From NCBI RefSeq assembly GCF_003994475.1, contig NZ_RZNY01000023.1:1-57837 (forward strand): a stretch of 57,837 nucleotides of DNA, in the 5' to 3' direction. Positions 10,601-19,212 of this stretch are shown here, piece after piece. The stretch comes from Paenibacillus anaericanus (GTDB lineage: Bacteria > Bacillota > Bacilli > Paenibacillales > Paenibacillaceae). Below the pieces are notes generated by a model. The model was not told the origin of the DNA and made no database searches. It was given only the letters and a program-made list of their open reading frames with translations. Made by a program: the position numbers and the translations under genes. Positions within the stretch are counted from its first letter, which is position 1. Each line of letters begins with the position of its first letter.

Positions 10601-11369
10601 GTCGATAAGAGTATGGCTGAAGACCATCGGCCGTTATGTCAGTGTTCTATTTGATAACTTCCTGCTAATCGAAGACTTAACTAAGGAGCTTGAACAAGCT
10701 GCCTCGGGTCAAGTGGCTCCAACATGGCTTTTGCGATTTATATTCAATTTATCTGAGAACGAGCGAAAACGTCTCGCACAGGATTTACATGACTCCGCAC
10801 TGCAGGAGCAGATTATTTGGTATCGCAAGTTGGATTTCCTCCTAACGGACGGAGCGATCACAGGGGTGCTCAGGGAGCAACTAGGACAAATCACGGAGGG
10901 ACTACTTAATGTCGTTTATCAAATACGTATCACATGTAATGAACTAAGACCACCTATGTTAATTAGGGATGGACTTATATCTTCCCTTGAGGCATTATTC
11001 GATTTCACACAATTGCGTGCAAACTATAGTATTCATTTTGATGCTGTGCATTTCAATCATAGGTTACATGATGACATAATCATTGGTCTATATCGCATTG
11101 TGCAGGAACTCTTAGCTAACGCTACGAAACATTCTTCTGCTACGAAAGTTCATATTCTATTGTATAGTCAAGGGGATCGTATTCGCTTGGAATATGAGGA
11201 TAATGGAGTTGGCATGGATTTAACGAGGATGGAAGAATCAGATTCACTTACGAGCATGGGGATGAATGGCATGAAGGAACGGGTTCGCAGTATGGATGGA
11301 ACCATACAATTGCTCTCGCCTGAGAATCAAGGGTTATCTATCTACATATCTATACCCGCACGCGAATAG
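7695..11369 (+). CDS. Soluble multi-PAS sensor histidine kinase (HisKA_3 type)
   Basis: A very large cytosolic histidine kinase of about 1,224 residues with no membrane segment. I count seven consecutive PAS/PAC units over roughly residues 5-870, each ending in a DITxxK- or DVTxxK-type helix (VLDITEQK, VIDITARK, IAKDVTLN, SRDISKRV, IKDVTERL, FEDITEKK, LFRDIRDR). A GAF-like region follows, then the dimerisation and phosphoacceptor helix RLAQDLHDSALQEQ with H1032, and an HATPase domain (N in QELLANATKHS, then DNGVGMD). The start at 7695 is chosen because AGGAAGGTGG lies eight bases upstream; TTG at 7662 lacks one. The next gene encodes a ComA-like regulator 31 nt downstream, so they form a two-component pair. 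The signal is unknown. Confidence 0.93.
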   Translation: MKLLSNEYISTWTIDKDTNVLTLSNDFKNLIGFSSEEMYHSPHLLIEMVYMEDIHMFDEHMDRLYSGLTSSLEHRIVIQTGEFKWVQSVGIPMRGQDNKICRIDGVVLDITEQKASQEKLERTFSSHQKMLDTIDVAIWSFDLVTRKVFISDAIVKITGYPMEKASGVRFFSEIAHIDELPHIHKIMDSIKLGIPDLSEYRIIHANGEIRWLQISIIPSMDKSQTVVRHDGAVIDITARKVMEEALQRSEQRYKSLFEYNTDVVCELDLLGNIVDMNQAAENITGERLNSIKESRSIMNIFDVEHTQQITDYFKRAIEGYPSTYTVTSHHKDGGVTHWDMKNVPIQVNNRIVGAFAIAKDVTLNREIEKKLADREAEYRLITDNMKDMMGVLDYKGNFVVASPSSEKILGIPEGLIKDTTILEYIHPDDRQYLIDQILDMLQTRGSKLLRSRFIHADGYIIYLESLCTPVLGVEGEIENIVIVSRDISKRVKVENELRESEERYRRLIELSPQPMVLIRQSKVVYINPAGLHMLGATNADELDGQSIFDYVHLDYRVEAMNRMLQLMNKQYLGSTEYKIIRMDGQVIETEVIGIYDEIAETILILIKDVTERLKMERALQESEERYRRLVELSPVAIAVYKAGQINYINPAGARMLGINLTGDTFVPNLMDWIHPNYRDGVSQAMENTMLNGYSIPAEYQVVRSDSHVILVSMLSIYDSQSASVQLMFEDITEKKRVEQALLESKELNQQIIELSPEAIVLHSDYKFIDVNSAALVLFGVSGVSELVGRSIFEYAHPDNWTLIQERMGEIYRQQRASSTPVEQKIIRSDGEIIDVEVVANSIPYKGEYAAISLFRDIRDRKRAERDRKLTERVIRESEERYFRLQTSLDEFSHDLFGVMKIPQMEQRLLQEVREILNVSNVRLIEVECNKDKLCEIIESDRGYYLKLDENKGKSYLLCIDEKPPSLQITSIRVWLKTIGRYVSVLFDNFLLIEDLTKELEQAASGQVAPTWLLRFIFNLSENERKRLAQDLHDSALQEQIIWYRKLDFLLTDGAITGVLREQLGQITEGLLNVVYQIRITCNELRPPMLIRDGLISSLEALFDFTQLRANYSIHFDAVHFNHRLHDDIIIGLYRIVQELLANATKHSSATKVHILLYSQGDRIRLEYEDNGVGMDLTRMEESDSLTSMGMNGMKERVRSMDGTIQLLSPENQGLSIYISIPARE

Positions 11370-11400
11370 AAAGTAGAATATTAAATTGAGGTGTAGAATC

Positions 11401-12060
11401 ATGATTCATATTCTGTTGGTTGACGATCATCCATCCGTTATGGAAGGAACCAAGATGATACTCGAGCAGGAAGGAGATATGAAGGTTCACCTAGCGAATT
11501 CTGCTGAGGAAGTTTTGGAAATGGTAGGTTCACAATCTTTTGATGTGATGTTATTCGATCTCCATATCGCCGATGTTAACGGGATTGATCTGGCTAAGCA
11601 AGTATTAAGTTTGAACCCAGGCGCCATTATACTAATCTATACAGGATTTGAGTTTAATAACCATTTTAACATGATGATAGAGACGGGCATATTTGGATTT
11701 ATCTCTAAAACAACAAATAGGGAGCAACTCGTTACTTCCGTTCGTTGTGCCTTGAGAGGAGAGGTTATTCTGCCTCTTTCCTTAGTTAGACAGTTGAGAA
11801 GGACGACGGTTACGGGTTCAGGAATGGACGACGATCAGGCAGCTTTCTCTGTAAGTAATAAGGAGTATGAGATCCTGAAAGAGATAGCCCGCGGGAAAAG
11901 CAACAAGGAAATTGCCGAGCTTGTACTTATGAGCCAGCGATCGCTAGAATATAGCTTAACTAGTCTATTTCAGAAACTAAAAGTAAAATCGAGAATTGAA
12001 GCGGCTATAAGGGCAAAGCAAATGGGTATATTGAACGACTCGGATTTTATTCCGTCGTGA
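11401..12060 (+). CDS. ComA-like NarL/LuxR response regulator
   Basis: Response regulator of 219 residues. The receiver domain has the acidic pocket in LLVDDHPSVMEGTK and phosphoacceptor D53 (MLFDLH), with a conserved Lys in GFISKT. The C-terminal LuxR-type helix-turn-helix is SNKEIAELVLMSQRSLEYSL. The stretches DDHPSVMEGTK and RSLEYSLTSLFQKLKV resemble B. subtilis ComA closely (from memory of that family, not by alignment). GAGGTG sits seven bases before the ATG at 11401; the upstream in-frame TTG is less likely. It is probably phosphorylated by the upstream PAS kinase. No comX or comQ gene is in the window. Confidence 0.9.
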   Translation: MIHILLVDDHPSVMEGTKMILEQEGDMKVHLANSAEEVLEMVGSQSFDVMLFDLHIADVNGIDLAKQVLSLNPGAIILIYTGFEFNNHFNMMIETGIFGFISKTTNREQLVTSVRCALRGEVILPLSLVRQLRRTTVTGSGMDDDQAAFSVSNKEYEILKEIARGKSNKEIAELVLMSQRSLEYSLTSLFQKLKVKSRIEAAIRAKQMGILNDSDFIPS

Positions 12061-12091
12061 GGTCGGTTTAGTTTAATAATAAATTAATAAG

Positions 12092-12131
12092 AGGATCTCG
12101 TTCACATACATGTGATGCGAGGTCTTTTTTT
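12092..12131 (+). terminator. Terminator after the two-component pair
   Basis: Stem GATCTCG / CGAGGTC (12094-12100 with 12118-12124) with an inner stem TCACA / TGTGA, followed by eight T. Confidence 0.8.
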
Positions 12132-12375
12132 ATTTATGTGATGAAGTGACAAGCCTAGTAGGGCGGGGGCTATTGTGCGGTTGCGTTGATCTCCATTGCG
12201 AGGTACCGCAACAATTTTGCGGGGGCGCGCCAACTTTTTTCGGTTACCAATATATACCTCGTTGTTATGATTGTCCTAGTTCTTAAGAAGTGCATTTGAA
12301 TTCATAGTATAGGAAGGAAGATACAAGTGAGTGTTACCAAGCAAGGACATAGGTTTGAGAGAAGGGGTGCTTTAA
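12132..12375. other. Leader region of the chemosensory operon
   Basis: No gene. It contains a GC-rich hairpin, ATTGTGCGGT (12172-12181) pairing with ACCGCAACAAT (12205-12215, one bulged A), then a GCGGGGGCGCGCC run at about 12219-12231 followed by a T stretch. A clear sigma-A or sigma-D promoter could not be fixed by eye. The cheY ribosome binding site GAAGGGGTG is at 12361-12369. Confidence 0.4.
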
Positions 12376-12738
12376 CTGGCTAAGATCTTGATCGTAGATG
12401 ATGCGGCATTCATGCGCATGATGTTAAGGGACATCCTCGAAAAGGGTGGGCATACCATCGTAGGGGAAGCAGAGAACGGCAAAGTAGCGATAGAGAAACA
12501 TAAGAGCTTAAGTCCCGATGTAACAACGATGGATATTACCATGCCAGTAATGGAAGGTATAGAAGCGGTCAAACACATAAAGGCGGCTGATCCGAAAGCC
12601 AAAATCATTATGTGCTCCGCAATGGGGCAACAAAATATGGTGATACAAGCTATTCAAGCTGGTGCCCAGGAGTTCGTCATCAAGCCTTTTCATAGTGAGC
12701 GAATTCTTATATCTATAAATAAAGTGCTAGGAGCTTAA
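12376..12738 (+). CDS. cheY: Chemotaxis response regulator CheY
   Basis: Single-domain receiver of 120 residues that, when phosphorylated by CheA, would signal to the flagellar motor or another output. Motifs: ILIVDDAAFMRMM at the N terminus, phosphoacceptor D53 (TTMDITMP) and Lys in FVIKPF. The start is inferred to be CTG at 12376. An in-frame TAA directly precedes it, GAAGGGGTG is six bases upstream, and it restores the conserved MAKILIVDD N terminus. The next possible start (TTG at 12388) would delete the first beta strand. First gene of the che operon. Confidence 0.92.
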   Translation: MAKILIVDDAAFMRMMLRDILEKGGHTIVGEAENGKVAIEKHKSLSPDVTTMDITMPVMEGIEAVKHIKAADPKAKIIMCSAMGQQNMVIQAIQAGAQEFVIKPFHSERILISINKVLGA

Positions 12739-12771
12739 ATACAACAATAATAGAGGATAGGGTGTTAAAAC

Positions 12772-14370
12772 ATGAAATGGTTTTATAATTTGAAGACAAC
12801 GGTCAAGTTGGTATCTGCGTTTGTTATAGTTTCTATCATTTTAGGTGTTGTGGGGTTATATGGAATAAGTAACTTAAACAAAATGGACGATTCTATTAGT
12901 GATATGTATGCTAATCGATTAACTCCGATTTCCGATCTTAGTGCAGTAAATGAATTACTTCAACTAAACAGAATAAATATTCGAGATATCAATACGATGG
13001 CTAAGACTCCGGATGAGAGAACAGAGTTTAAGGACCAAATTCAAAATAATATTAAAGAAATCGGAACTAAACTTGAAAAATACGGCAAGACAGATTTGAG
13101 ATCAGAGGAAATAGCGATCTTGAACAAGTTAACCGCTGTCTGGGAAAGTTATACCCTCAGCATCGATGAAACGATTGCATTGAACGAAACCAACATAAGT
13201 AACGAGGACTACACAACATACTTGACTACAAGTGATGTTAATACAGCAGTTGACGAAATGGGAGCCATACTTAAACAATTGATAAGCGTCAATACGGATC
13301 AAGCGAATCAAGCAAGCGAGTACGCAAATAAACTCTATTTATCTTCACGAACAATTACGATAGCAGTTATTGTTATTGCTCTTATCGTTAGCGTTAGCTT
13401 GGGATATATCATCTCTCAAGTTATAGCAAGACCATTAAATCGTGTGGTCTTGTTACTAGCTAAGGTAGCAAAGGGAGACTTAAGTGAAACTTCGGATATG
13501 GATTCTAAAGATGAAATCGGATTATTGGCGGGTTCAGTCAATGATATGATTCTGAATTTAAGACAAACGGTAGGCGGGATACTAGTTTCAGCAGAAACGG
13601 TCTCGGCGGCTTCTCAGCAGATTTCAGCTAGTACGGAAGAGATCGCTAGCGGGAGCATGAGTCAAGCCGGAGCAGCTCAAACGATGAACGAGTTATTCCG
13701 GGAATTATCCTTAGCGATTAACTCTGTTGCCCATGGTGCTGAACAGGCGTCTGAACTGTCTGACAAAACGATGAGCATCGCACAGGACGGGGGCAAAGTG
13801 ATTCAAGTCTCCATTGACGGAATGACGCGTGTGAATGAACAGATGTCCAGACTTGAGGAAGATTCGAACAAAATCGGTGAGATTATTGAAGTGATTGATG
13901 ATATTGCTGAACAGACGAATCTCCTTGCATTAAACGCAGCTATTGAGGCTGCTCGTGCTGGAGATCAAGGACGGGGATTTGCGGTTGTAGCTGATGAAGT
14001 ACGGAAATTAGCTGAACGTAGCAGTGAAGCCACCAAACAAATTACGAAAATCATCAAAGGGATGCAAGAAAATACACAACAAAGCGTAAAAGCGGTAGAA
14101 GAAGGAGTTGCTTCCTCACAAAAAACCGGTGAAGCATTTGAACATATTTTATCTATGGTGAACGAAACAGCTTATAAAGTAACGGAAATTGCTGCTGCCA
14201 GCGAGGAGCAGGCCGCCCAATCATCGGAGGTGCTGGACTCTATTGAGAGTATATCTGCAGCCACGGAAGAAGTAGCAGCAAGTAGTGGAGAAACGGCTGC
14301 TACTGCCCAATCCTTGGCACAACTAGCAGAAGAATTAAATGGTTTGGTAACGATTTTCAAAATTAAATAA
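12772..14370 (+). CDS. Methyl-accepting chemotaxis protein
   Basis: Transmembrane chemoreceptor of 532 residues. TM1 is at about 10-30, followed by an extracellular four-helix-bundle ligand domain (30-185), TM2 at about 190-212, HAMP (212-265) and the cytoplasmic signalling hairpin. The hairpin tip carries the conserved [18 protein letters not shown] motif, which binds CheA and CheW, followed by [18 protein letters not shown]. The pairs of Glu/Gln typical of methylation sites flank it. It sits between cheY and cheW, so it is likely the dedicated receptor of this array. The ligand cannot be read from the sequence. Confidence 0.95.
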   Translation: MKWFYNLKTTVKLVSAFVIVSIILGVVGLYGISNLNKMDDSISDMYANRLTPISDLSAVNELLQLNRINIRDINTMAKTPDERTEFKDQIQNNIKEIGTKLEKYGKTDLRSEEIAILNKLTAVWESYTLSIDETIALNETNISNEDYTTYLTTSDVNTAVDEMGAILKQLISVNTDQANQASEYANKLYLSSRTITIAVIVIALIVSVSLGYIISQVIARPLNRVVLLLAKVAKGDLSETSDMDSKDEIGLLAGSVNDMILNLRQTVGGILVSAETVSAASQQISASTEEIASGSMSQAGAAQTMNELFRELSLAINSVAHGAEQASELSDKTMSIAQDGGKVIQVSIDGMTRVNEQMSRLEEDSNKIGEIIEVIDDIAEQTNLLALNAAIEAARAGDQGRGFAVVADEVRKLAERSSEATKQITKIIKGMQENTQQSVKAVEEGVASSQKTGEAFEHILSMVNETAYKVTEIAAASEEQAAQSSEVLDSIESISAATEEVAASSGETAATAQSLAQLAEELNGLVTIFKIK

Positions 14371-14397
14371 TGATGGGGAGAGGAGAACAAAGGAGGG

Positions 14398-14835
14398 ATG
14401 GTGCAGACTATGGGCCAAGAACAATATATTGAATTTGCTATCGACGAAGAACAATATGCCATTCATATAGAGGATATTCACGAAATCATTAAGATGCAGG
14501 ATATCACGCAAATTCCTAATGTTACACCCTATGTAGAAGGGGTAATTAATCTCAGGGGGAAGATCGTACCTGTCATAAGTTTGCGGAAGTTTTTCAATCT
14601 TGTAGTAAGAGAATATTCGAGAACGACACGGATTATCGTAGTTCATCATCAAAACGATACCGTAGGAATTATTGTAGATCGTGTAAATAAAGTTACTACC
14701 TTTGCAGATATTCAAGCCCCGCCTGAGCGCATAGGTGGTATCGATGGCAATTATTTCGTAGGAATTGGCTTGATAGACAGCGGTCTGGTTGCCATATTGA
14801 AGCTGAATGAAATCCTGCTTCATGAACAGGAGTGA
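14398..14835 (+). CDS. cheW: CheW coupling protein
   Basis: Cytosolic scaffold of about 145 residues that links chemoreceptors to CheA. It has the CheW fold motifs EFAIDEEQYAIHIEDI, YVEGVINLRGKIVPVISL and VGIIVDRVNKV. Start choice is unclear. AAAGGAGGG ends one base before ATG 14398, so GTG 14401 or ATG 14410 may be used instead; this changes at most four residues. It ends 7 nt before cheA. Confidence 0.93.
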   Translation: MVQTMGQEQYIEFAIDEEQYAIHIEDIHEIIKMQDITQIPNVTPYVEGVINLRGKIVPVISLRKFFNLVVREYSRTTRIIVVHHQNDTVGIIVDRVNKVTTFADIQAPPERIGGIDGNYFVGIGLIDSGLVAILKLNEILLHEQE

Positions 14836-14842
14836 ATGACCC

Positions 14843-16834
14843 ATGTTATCAGAGTATAGAGAGGTCTTTCTGGAGGAGCTGGAGGAACAGCTGCAACTTA
14901 TGGACGATGTTATTTTGCAACTAGAGCAAGAGGGGGAAACCGAACGGGTCGTACAAGACCTGTTTCGGGCCGCCCACACGTTAAAGGGTTCATCAGCCGC
15001 TATGGGTTATGAAGAAATGAAGCAATTGACGCATGAGATGGAGCATCTATTGGACTTAGTAAGGAGTAGAGTGCTTAGAGTGACAGGACCGTTAATCGAT
15101 CTTTTCTTCCAATCACTAGACTGTCTAAAAGAATTACAACAAGATATTATGCGTAACAATGAGACGATAACGGATATATCGAAATGCGTTCGTGACTTGC
15201 AAGACTTTGGTAAGCTTCCAGATGAGCAGGCTTACAACGACGCTGAAGATTTGCCTAAACCAGCATTAAGCTTGGATACAACGCTAAAAGTAAAAGAGGC
15301 TGAGGACCAGGGGCTTGAGGTGTATTGGGTTACTGTCCAAATTGCTGCGGATTGCGTCATAAAAGGAGCACGTTTCTATGTGATTCATTCTAACTTGTGC
15401 CATTTGGGTGAAGTGCTCTACTCCGTGCCTGATATCGATAAGATCGAAGTCGAAGAACAAGGGGATACCCTTCTTGAGGTTCAATTCCTCTATGCAGGTA
15501 AGCAAAGCAGTCAGGAACTACAGGACCTGGTAGCAGCGTTAACGGAAGTTGAGCATGTTAAGGTGGAAGCTCTACCAGTTGAAAGAGCTGTCCTTGCCGA
15601 AATAGGGACCCGGAAGCAGAGCGAAAGTATAAACGAAGATCCATCCAATAGGGATAAGTCTAAAACGCAAACGATTCGTGTAAGCGTGGAAAGGCTAGAT
15701 CATCTCATGAATCTAGTAGGAGAACTCGTAATTGATCATACACGAATTGATCAAGTGGAGCGTACCCAAAGGAGACAGTTTACAGGGGACTCTTTGGAGG
15801 AACTTAGTCAAATATCGGATCATCTTGCTCGAATTATCAGTGATTTGCAGGAAAGTGTGATGAAGGCAAGGATGCTTCCGATTGAGCAGTTGTTCAACCG
15901 TTTTCCGCGAATGATTCGAGATCTAAGTCGTGATTTAGGCAAGGATATTGAACTGGTTATCGGGGGGAAAGATACCGAATTAGATCGGACACTAATTGAG
16001 GAAATCGCTGATCCACTTATTCACTTAATTCGGAATGCGATTGATCATGGAATCGAACTACCTCAGCAAAGGGAGCTGTCCGGCAAGCAGCGCAAAGGTA
16101 CCCTACAAATCAGAGCAGCGCATGAAGATAATCAAGTTGTTATCTACGTGGAAGATGATGGGGCAGGGATTAACCCAGAGAGAATGAGACAGTCGGCACT
16201 AAGCAAAGGGATCATTTCTGCTGAGGAAGCGATGCTGTTAAGTGACAGAGAAGCCGTTCATCTGATCTTTCGGCCTGGTTTTTCAACAGCTAGCAGCGTA
16301 AGCGACATATCTGGGCGTGGCGTGGGAATGGATATCGTAAGGAGTAATATCGAGAATCTCAACGGTTTGATCGATATTGAGACTAGATGGGGACATGGGA
16401 CTTGTTTTAAGATCAAGCTTCCCCTAACGCTAGCTATCATTATTGGTTTACTTGTGAAATTGAATGATCAAACCTTTATTATCCCGATGAGTAATATCGC
16501 TGAGATTGTAAGAATAACGCAAGGGGATATCCAAACCATTCGAGGGCAGTCGGTTATTTTATTACGTGATGAGATCATTCCGATGGTCTGGTTGCATGAT
16601 CAATTTAACCTACCCAGAGGAGAACAGAAGAAAGACCATATCCAGTTAGTTATTGTCGGATCGGCCGAGAAGAGATTGGCACTAGCTGTAGATGAATTGA
16701 TTGGAAATCAGGAGATTGTTATAAAGTCACTGGGTTCTTATGTTGGTAAAGTGGATGGTATTGCCGGTTCCACGATACTAGGCAATGGTAAAGTAGCTTT
16801 AATCATAGAGGTATCGGGGATTATTAATCAATAA
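14843..16834 (+). CDS. cheA: Chemotaxis histidine kinase CheA
   Basis: Receptor-coupled kinase of 663 residues. The P1 Hpt domain has phosphoacceptor H45 in AAHTLKGSSAAMG. A P2-like response-regulator docking domain spans about 145-250. P3 dimerisation is at about 275-350 (RLDHLMNLVGELVI). The P4 ATPase has the N box LIRNAIDHGIE, G1 DDGAGI and G2 GRGVGMDIVRS. P5 is a CheW-like regulatory domain at about 525-663. All catalytic motifs look intact. It should phosphorylate the CheY and CheB encoded in the same operon. Confidence 0.95.
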   Translation: MLSEYREVFLEELEEQLQLMDDVILQLEQEGETERVVQDLFRAAHTLKGSSAAMGYEEMKQLTHEMEHLLDLVRSRVLRVTGPLIDLFFQSLDCLKELQQDIMRNNETITDISKCVRDLQDFGKLPDEQAYNDAEDLPKPALSLDTTLKVKEAEDQGLEVYWVTVQIAADCVIKGARFYVIHSNLCHLGEVLYSVPDIDKIEVEEQGDTLLEVQFLYAGKQSSQELQDLVAALTEVEHVKVEALPVERAVLAEIGTRKQSESINEDPSNRDKSKTQTIRVSVERLDHLMNLVGELVIDHTRIDQVERTQRRQFTGDSLEELSQISDHLARIISDLQESVMKARMLPIEQLFNRFPRMIRDLSRDLGKDIELVIGGKDTELDRTLIEEIADPLIHLIRNAIDHGIELPQQRELSGKQRKGTLQIRAAHEDNQVVIYVEDDGAGINPERMRQSALSKGIISAEEAMLLSDREAVHLIFRPGFSTASSVSDISGRGVGMDIVRSNIENLNGLIDIETRWGHGTCFKIKLPLTLAIIIGLLVKLNDQTFIIPMSNIAEIVRITQGDIQTIRGQSVILLRDEIIPMVWLHDQFNLPRGEQKKDHIQLVIVGSAEKRLALAVDELIGNQEIVIKSLGSYVGKVDGIAGSTILGNGKVALIIEVSGIINQ

Positions 16835-16850
16835 TAGGGGTAGAGATGTT

Positions 16851-17924
16851 ATGTACAAGATAAAAGTACTCGTAGTGGATGATTCGGTGTTTATGCGTCA
16901 GATCATCTCACGCCTGATTGCAGAGGATACTGCACTAGAGGTGATTGGAACAGCCCGAAATGGCATAGAAGCAGTTAGTATGGTGAAGGAACTACGCCCT
17001 GATGTCGTAACACTGGATATTGAAATGCCGGAAATGAACGGGTTGGAAGCCTTGATAAAAATCATGGACCAACGACCAACGCCAGTATTGATGCTTAGCT
17101 CACTTACACAGGATGGAGCTTCGGCAACGATTACTGCGCTGCAGAATGGGGCAGTAGATTTCATCTCCAAACCATCAGGTTCAGTTTCCTTCGACTTGGT
17201 GAATAAGAAGCTAGAGTTGGTATCCAAAATCAAGCAAGCTGCACAAATACCTTTAAGAAATCTAATAGTTAACAACATAACAGTTCCAAGAGCCGGATTA
17301 GTTCAAAAGAACAATGCTGAGACCGAATTAATGAAGGAGTTTGATCAGATTTTGGCCTTAGGCACCTCAACAGGAGGTCCCAAGGCGTTGGAAACCGTAA
17401 TTACAGCCTTACCTGCGAGTTTTCCCTACCCTTTGTTAGTGGTCCAGCATATGCCGCCTAAGTTCACGAAGTCATTGGCAGATCGATTAGATCGCTTGTC
17501 CTCGGTCCGAGTTGTTGAGGCGAAGGATAATGAGCTCGTATTAGGTGGAACGGTATATATTGCACCTGGTGATTATCATATGACCGCGATCCAGAAGAAT
17601 AGAGAAGTCAGAATTAAGCTTCACCAGGAGCCGCAAGTTAGTGGTCACCGTCCATCGGTGGATGTACTGTTTGATTCCATAGCTCAAATTAAGAATACCA
17701 AGCAGCACTTCATCTTAATGACTGGAATGGGAAGCGATGGGGCAAGAGGAATGATGTCTGCGAAACAAGCAGGTGCACAATCAACCATTGCAGAGTCTAA
17801 AGAATCCTGTATTGTATACGGAATGCCAAGATCGGCAATAGAACTGGGCTGTGTAGACTACACAGTTCCTTTGCATCTTATAACATCTAGAATATTAGAA
17901 GTGACAGGTGCCTCGAAACGATAG
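16851..17924 (+). CDS. cheB: Chemotaxis methylesterase CheB
   Basis: Protein-glutamate methylesterase of 357 residues that resets receptors during adaptation. The receiver domain (1-120) has VVDDSVFMRQ and phosphoacceptor Asp in VTLDIEMP. The C-terminal esterase domain has the catalytic Ser in GTSTGGPKA, His in VQHMPPKF and Asp in MTGMGSDGARGM. It is 16 nt downstream of cheA. No cheR methyltransferase, cheC or cheD gene is present in the window, so the writer enzyme must be encoded elsewhere. Confidence 0.95.
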   Translation: MYKIKVLVVDDSVFMRQIISRLIAEDTALEVIGTARNGIEAVSMVKELRPDVVTLDIEMPEMNGLEALIKIMDQRPTPVLMLSSLTQDGASATITALQNGAVDFISKPSGSVSFDLVNKKLELVSKIKQAAQIPLRNLIVNNITVPRAGLVQKNNAETELMKEFDQILALGTSTGGPKALETVITALPASFPYPLLVVQHMPPKFTKSLADRLDRLSSVRVVEAKDNELVLGGTVYIAPGDYHMTAIQKNREVRIKLHQEPQVSGHRPSVDVLFDSIAQIKNTKQHFILMTGMGSDGARGMMSAKQAGAQSTIAESKESCIVYGMPRSAIELGCVDYTVPLHLITSRILEVTGASKR

Positions 17925-17973
17925 TTTTAGATCGATATGGATCTATGCATTAAATGGCAGGGAGGGCATATAC

Positions 17974-19008
17974 TTGGTTTTTTGCAGTAGTACCATAGAA
18001 AAAACGATGATGATGAGTTTCCTTTTCAGAGGATTTTGGGATAGATGGATTACAAATGATATTCCCAAACAGACGATGCGTGAGTTACGCCAGCGTTTTA
18101 ATAGTCTTGAGGAATGGACTCGAATTCTGTACAAGCATGCCGATGATTATGAGCAAAGAGCAGTTCGTGCACTTAATCAAAATTCCGCCAGTGAAGCAGA
18201 AAAATTATATCGAATTGTGGGAATGCACTATAACTTGATTCAGTGGATGTTCCCGGAGACGGGAACGCAGAAGCAAGAATGGTATCAGCGATGCAAGGAT
18301 ATGCATAAGCAAGCAGATACGCTTGTGGCCGATGAGATTATTAACGTTACTATTCAAGTTGAAGGCAACGATTGTTATGGAAGAATACGCGTCCCAAAGC
18401 GCCCTAAGGGTTGCGTGATTATTCTAAACCCCATTGATTCTTCAAAGGAAGAATCAATTAAAACGGAAGGTCATTTTGCGAAAATGGGTTTTGTTACGGT
18501 GAGCTTTGATGGACCGGGGCAGGGCGAGACTTATGTCCGCAATGAATATAAAGCAACTCGTCAAAGATGGGATCTATTTGTGGACCAAGTGATTGAGTTC
18601 GCTACATCACAATACGAAGGACTCCCGCTCTTTTTGTTTGGAACCATTTTAGGTGCGACCTGGGCTATCCAAGGAAGTAAACATCCTAAAGTGTGTAGAG
18701 TCGTATCGGTGAGTCCTATACTTAGTGAAGATGTAAGAATGCCTGATTACTTCATGGAACGATTGTCCTATATAATCGACGACCCACAGAGTGGAGAATT
18801 GTTAAGGTTGGATAATATTGATCATGTAAGCCCTGTTCTCTTGGTTCACGGCAAGAAGGATAAGTTTATTAATGATGGGAATATATACGAGCTATATAAC
18901 CAACTCCCTAGGGAGAAACGACTGATTCAATATTTAGATGAAGGTCACGGCTGTAATTACAAGACAGAGTCAATCCTGGAGGCCGCTGGGGAGTGGTATT
19001 TAAGGTAG
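17974..19008 (+). CDS. Alpha/beta-hydrolase-fold protein lacking the nucleophile serine
   Basis: About 344 residues from TTG 17974, which has GGGAGGG seven bases upstream. A helical N-terminal part (to about 120) precedes an alpha/beta-hydrolase core, a layout seen in FrsA-like and dihydropseudooxynicotine-hydrolase-like proteins. The core has FDGPGQGET (oxyanion region), an acid in VHGKKDKF and a late His in DEGHGCNY. The nucleophile elbow reads FGTILGATWA, so the expected GxSxG serine is isoleucine. It may be catalytically dead or use other chemistry. It directly follows cheB (49 nt) and ends the operon, before a terminator. Its role there is unknown. Confidence 0.75.
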   Translation: MVFCSSTIEKTMMMSFLFRGFWDRWITNDIPKQTMRELRQRFNSLEEWTRILYKHADDYEQRAVRALNQNSASEAEKLYRIVGMHYNLIQWMFPETGTQKQEWYQRCKDMHKQADTLVADEIINVTIQVEGNDCYGRIRVPKRPKGCVIILNPIDSSKEESIKTEGHFAKMGFVTVSFDGPGQGETYVRNEYKATRQRWDLFVDQVIEFATSQYEGLPLFLFGTILGATWAIQGSKHPKVCRVVSVSPILSEDVRMPDYFMERLSYIIDDPQSGELLRLDNIDHVSPVLLVHGKKDKFINDGNIYELYNQLPREKRLIQYLDEGHGCNYKTESILEAAGEWYLR

Positions 19009-19030
19009 ATAGCGGGGATTGATAAAAAAA

Positions 19031-19060
19031 GGTTGTCGAAAATATCGGCAGCCTTTTTTT
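19031..19060 (+). terminator. Terminator of the che operon
   Basis: Nine-base stem GGTTGTCGA / TCGGCAGCC with loop AAATA, followed by seven T. Confidence 0.85.
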
Positions 19061-19164
19061 GTGTTTAAAGCAGAGAAATTCAACATGGAATTTTCGACGA
19101 CAAAATGGGACAAATTCACGAAACTTTCGCAAAGTACAAACAATCAAAGCAGATTAAAAAACAA

Positions 19165-19193
19165 TTGACCTTTTAATAAAGTGAATCTATTAT
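19165..19193 (+). promoter_or_regulatory. Sigma-A promoter of the GH16 glucanase gene
   Basis: TTGACC (19165-19170), 17-bp spacer, TATTAT (19188-19193). The expected start point is near 19200, inside the cre box. Confidence 0.75.
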
Positions 19194-19197
19194 AGTG

Positions 19198-19212
19198 TTG
19201 AAAGCGCTTTTA
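19198..19212 (+). promoter_or_regulatory. cre (CcpA) site at the GH16 transcription start
   Basis: TTGAAAGCGCTTTTA fits the Bacillus cre consensus WTGAAARCGYTTWNN at every position. Its place at or just after the predicted start point predicts carbon catabolite repression by CcpA. Confidence 0.8.

Noticed and set aside
12140..12300. c-di-GMP riboswitch before the che operon
   Set aside because: The conserved GEMM core sequences are absent, although a hairpin is present.
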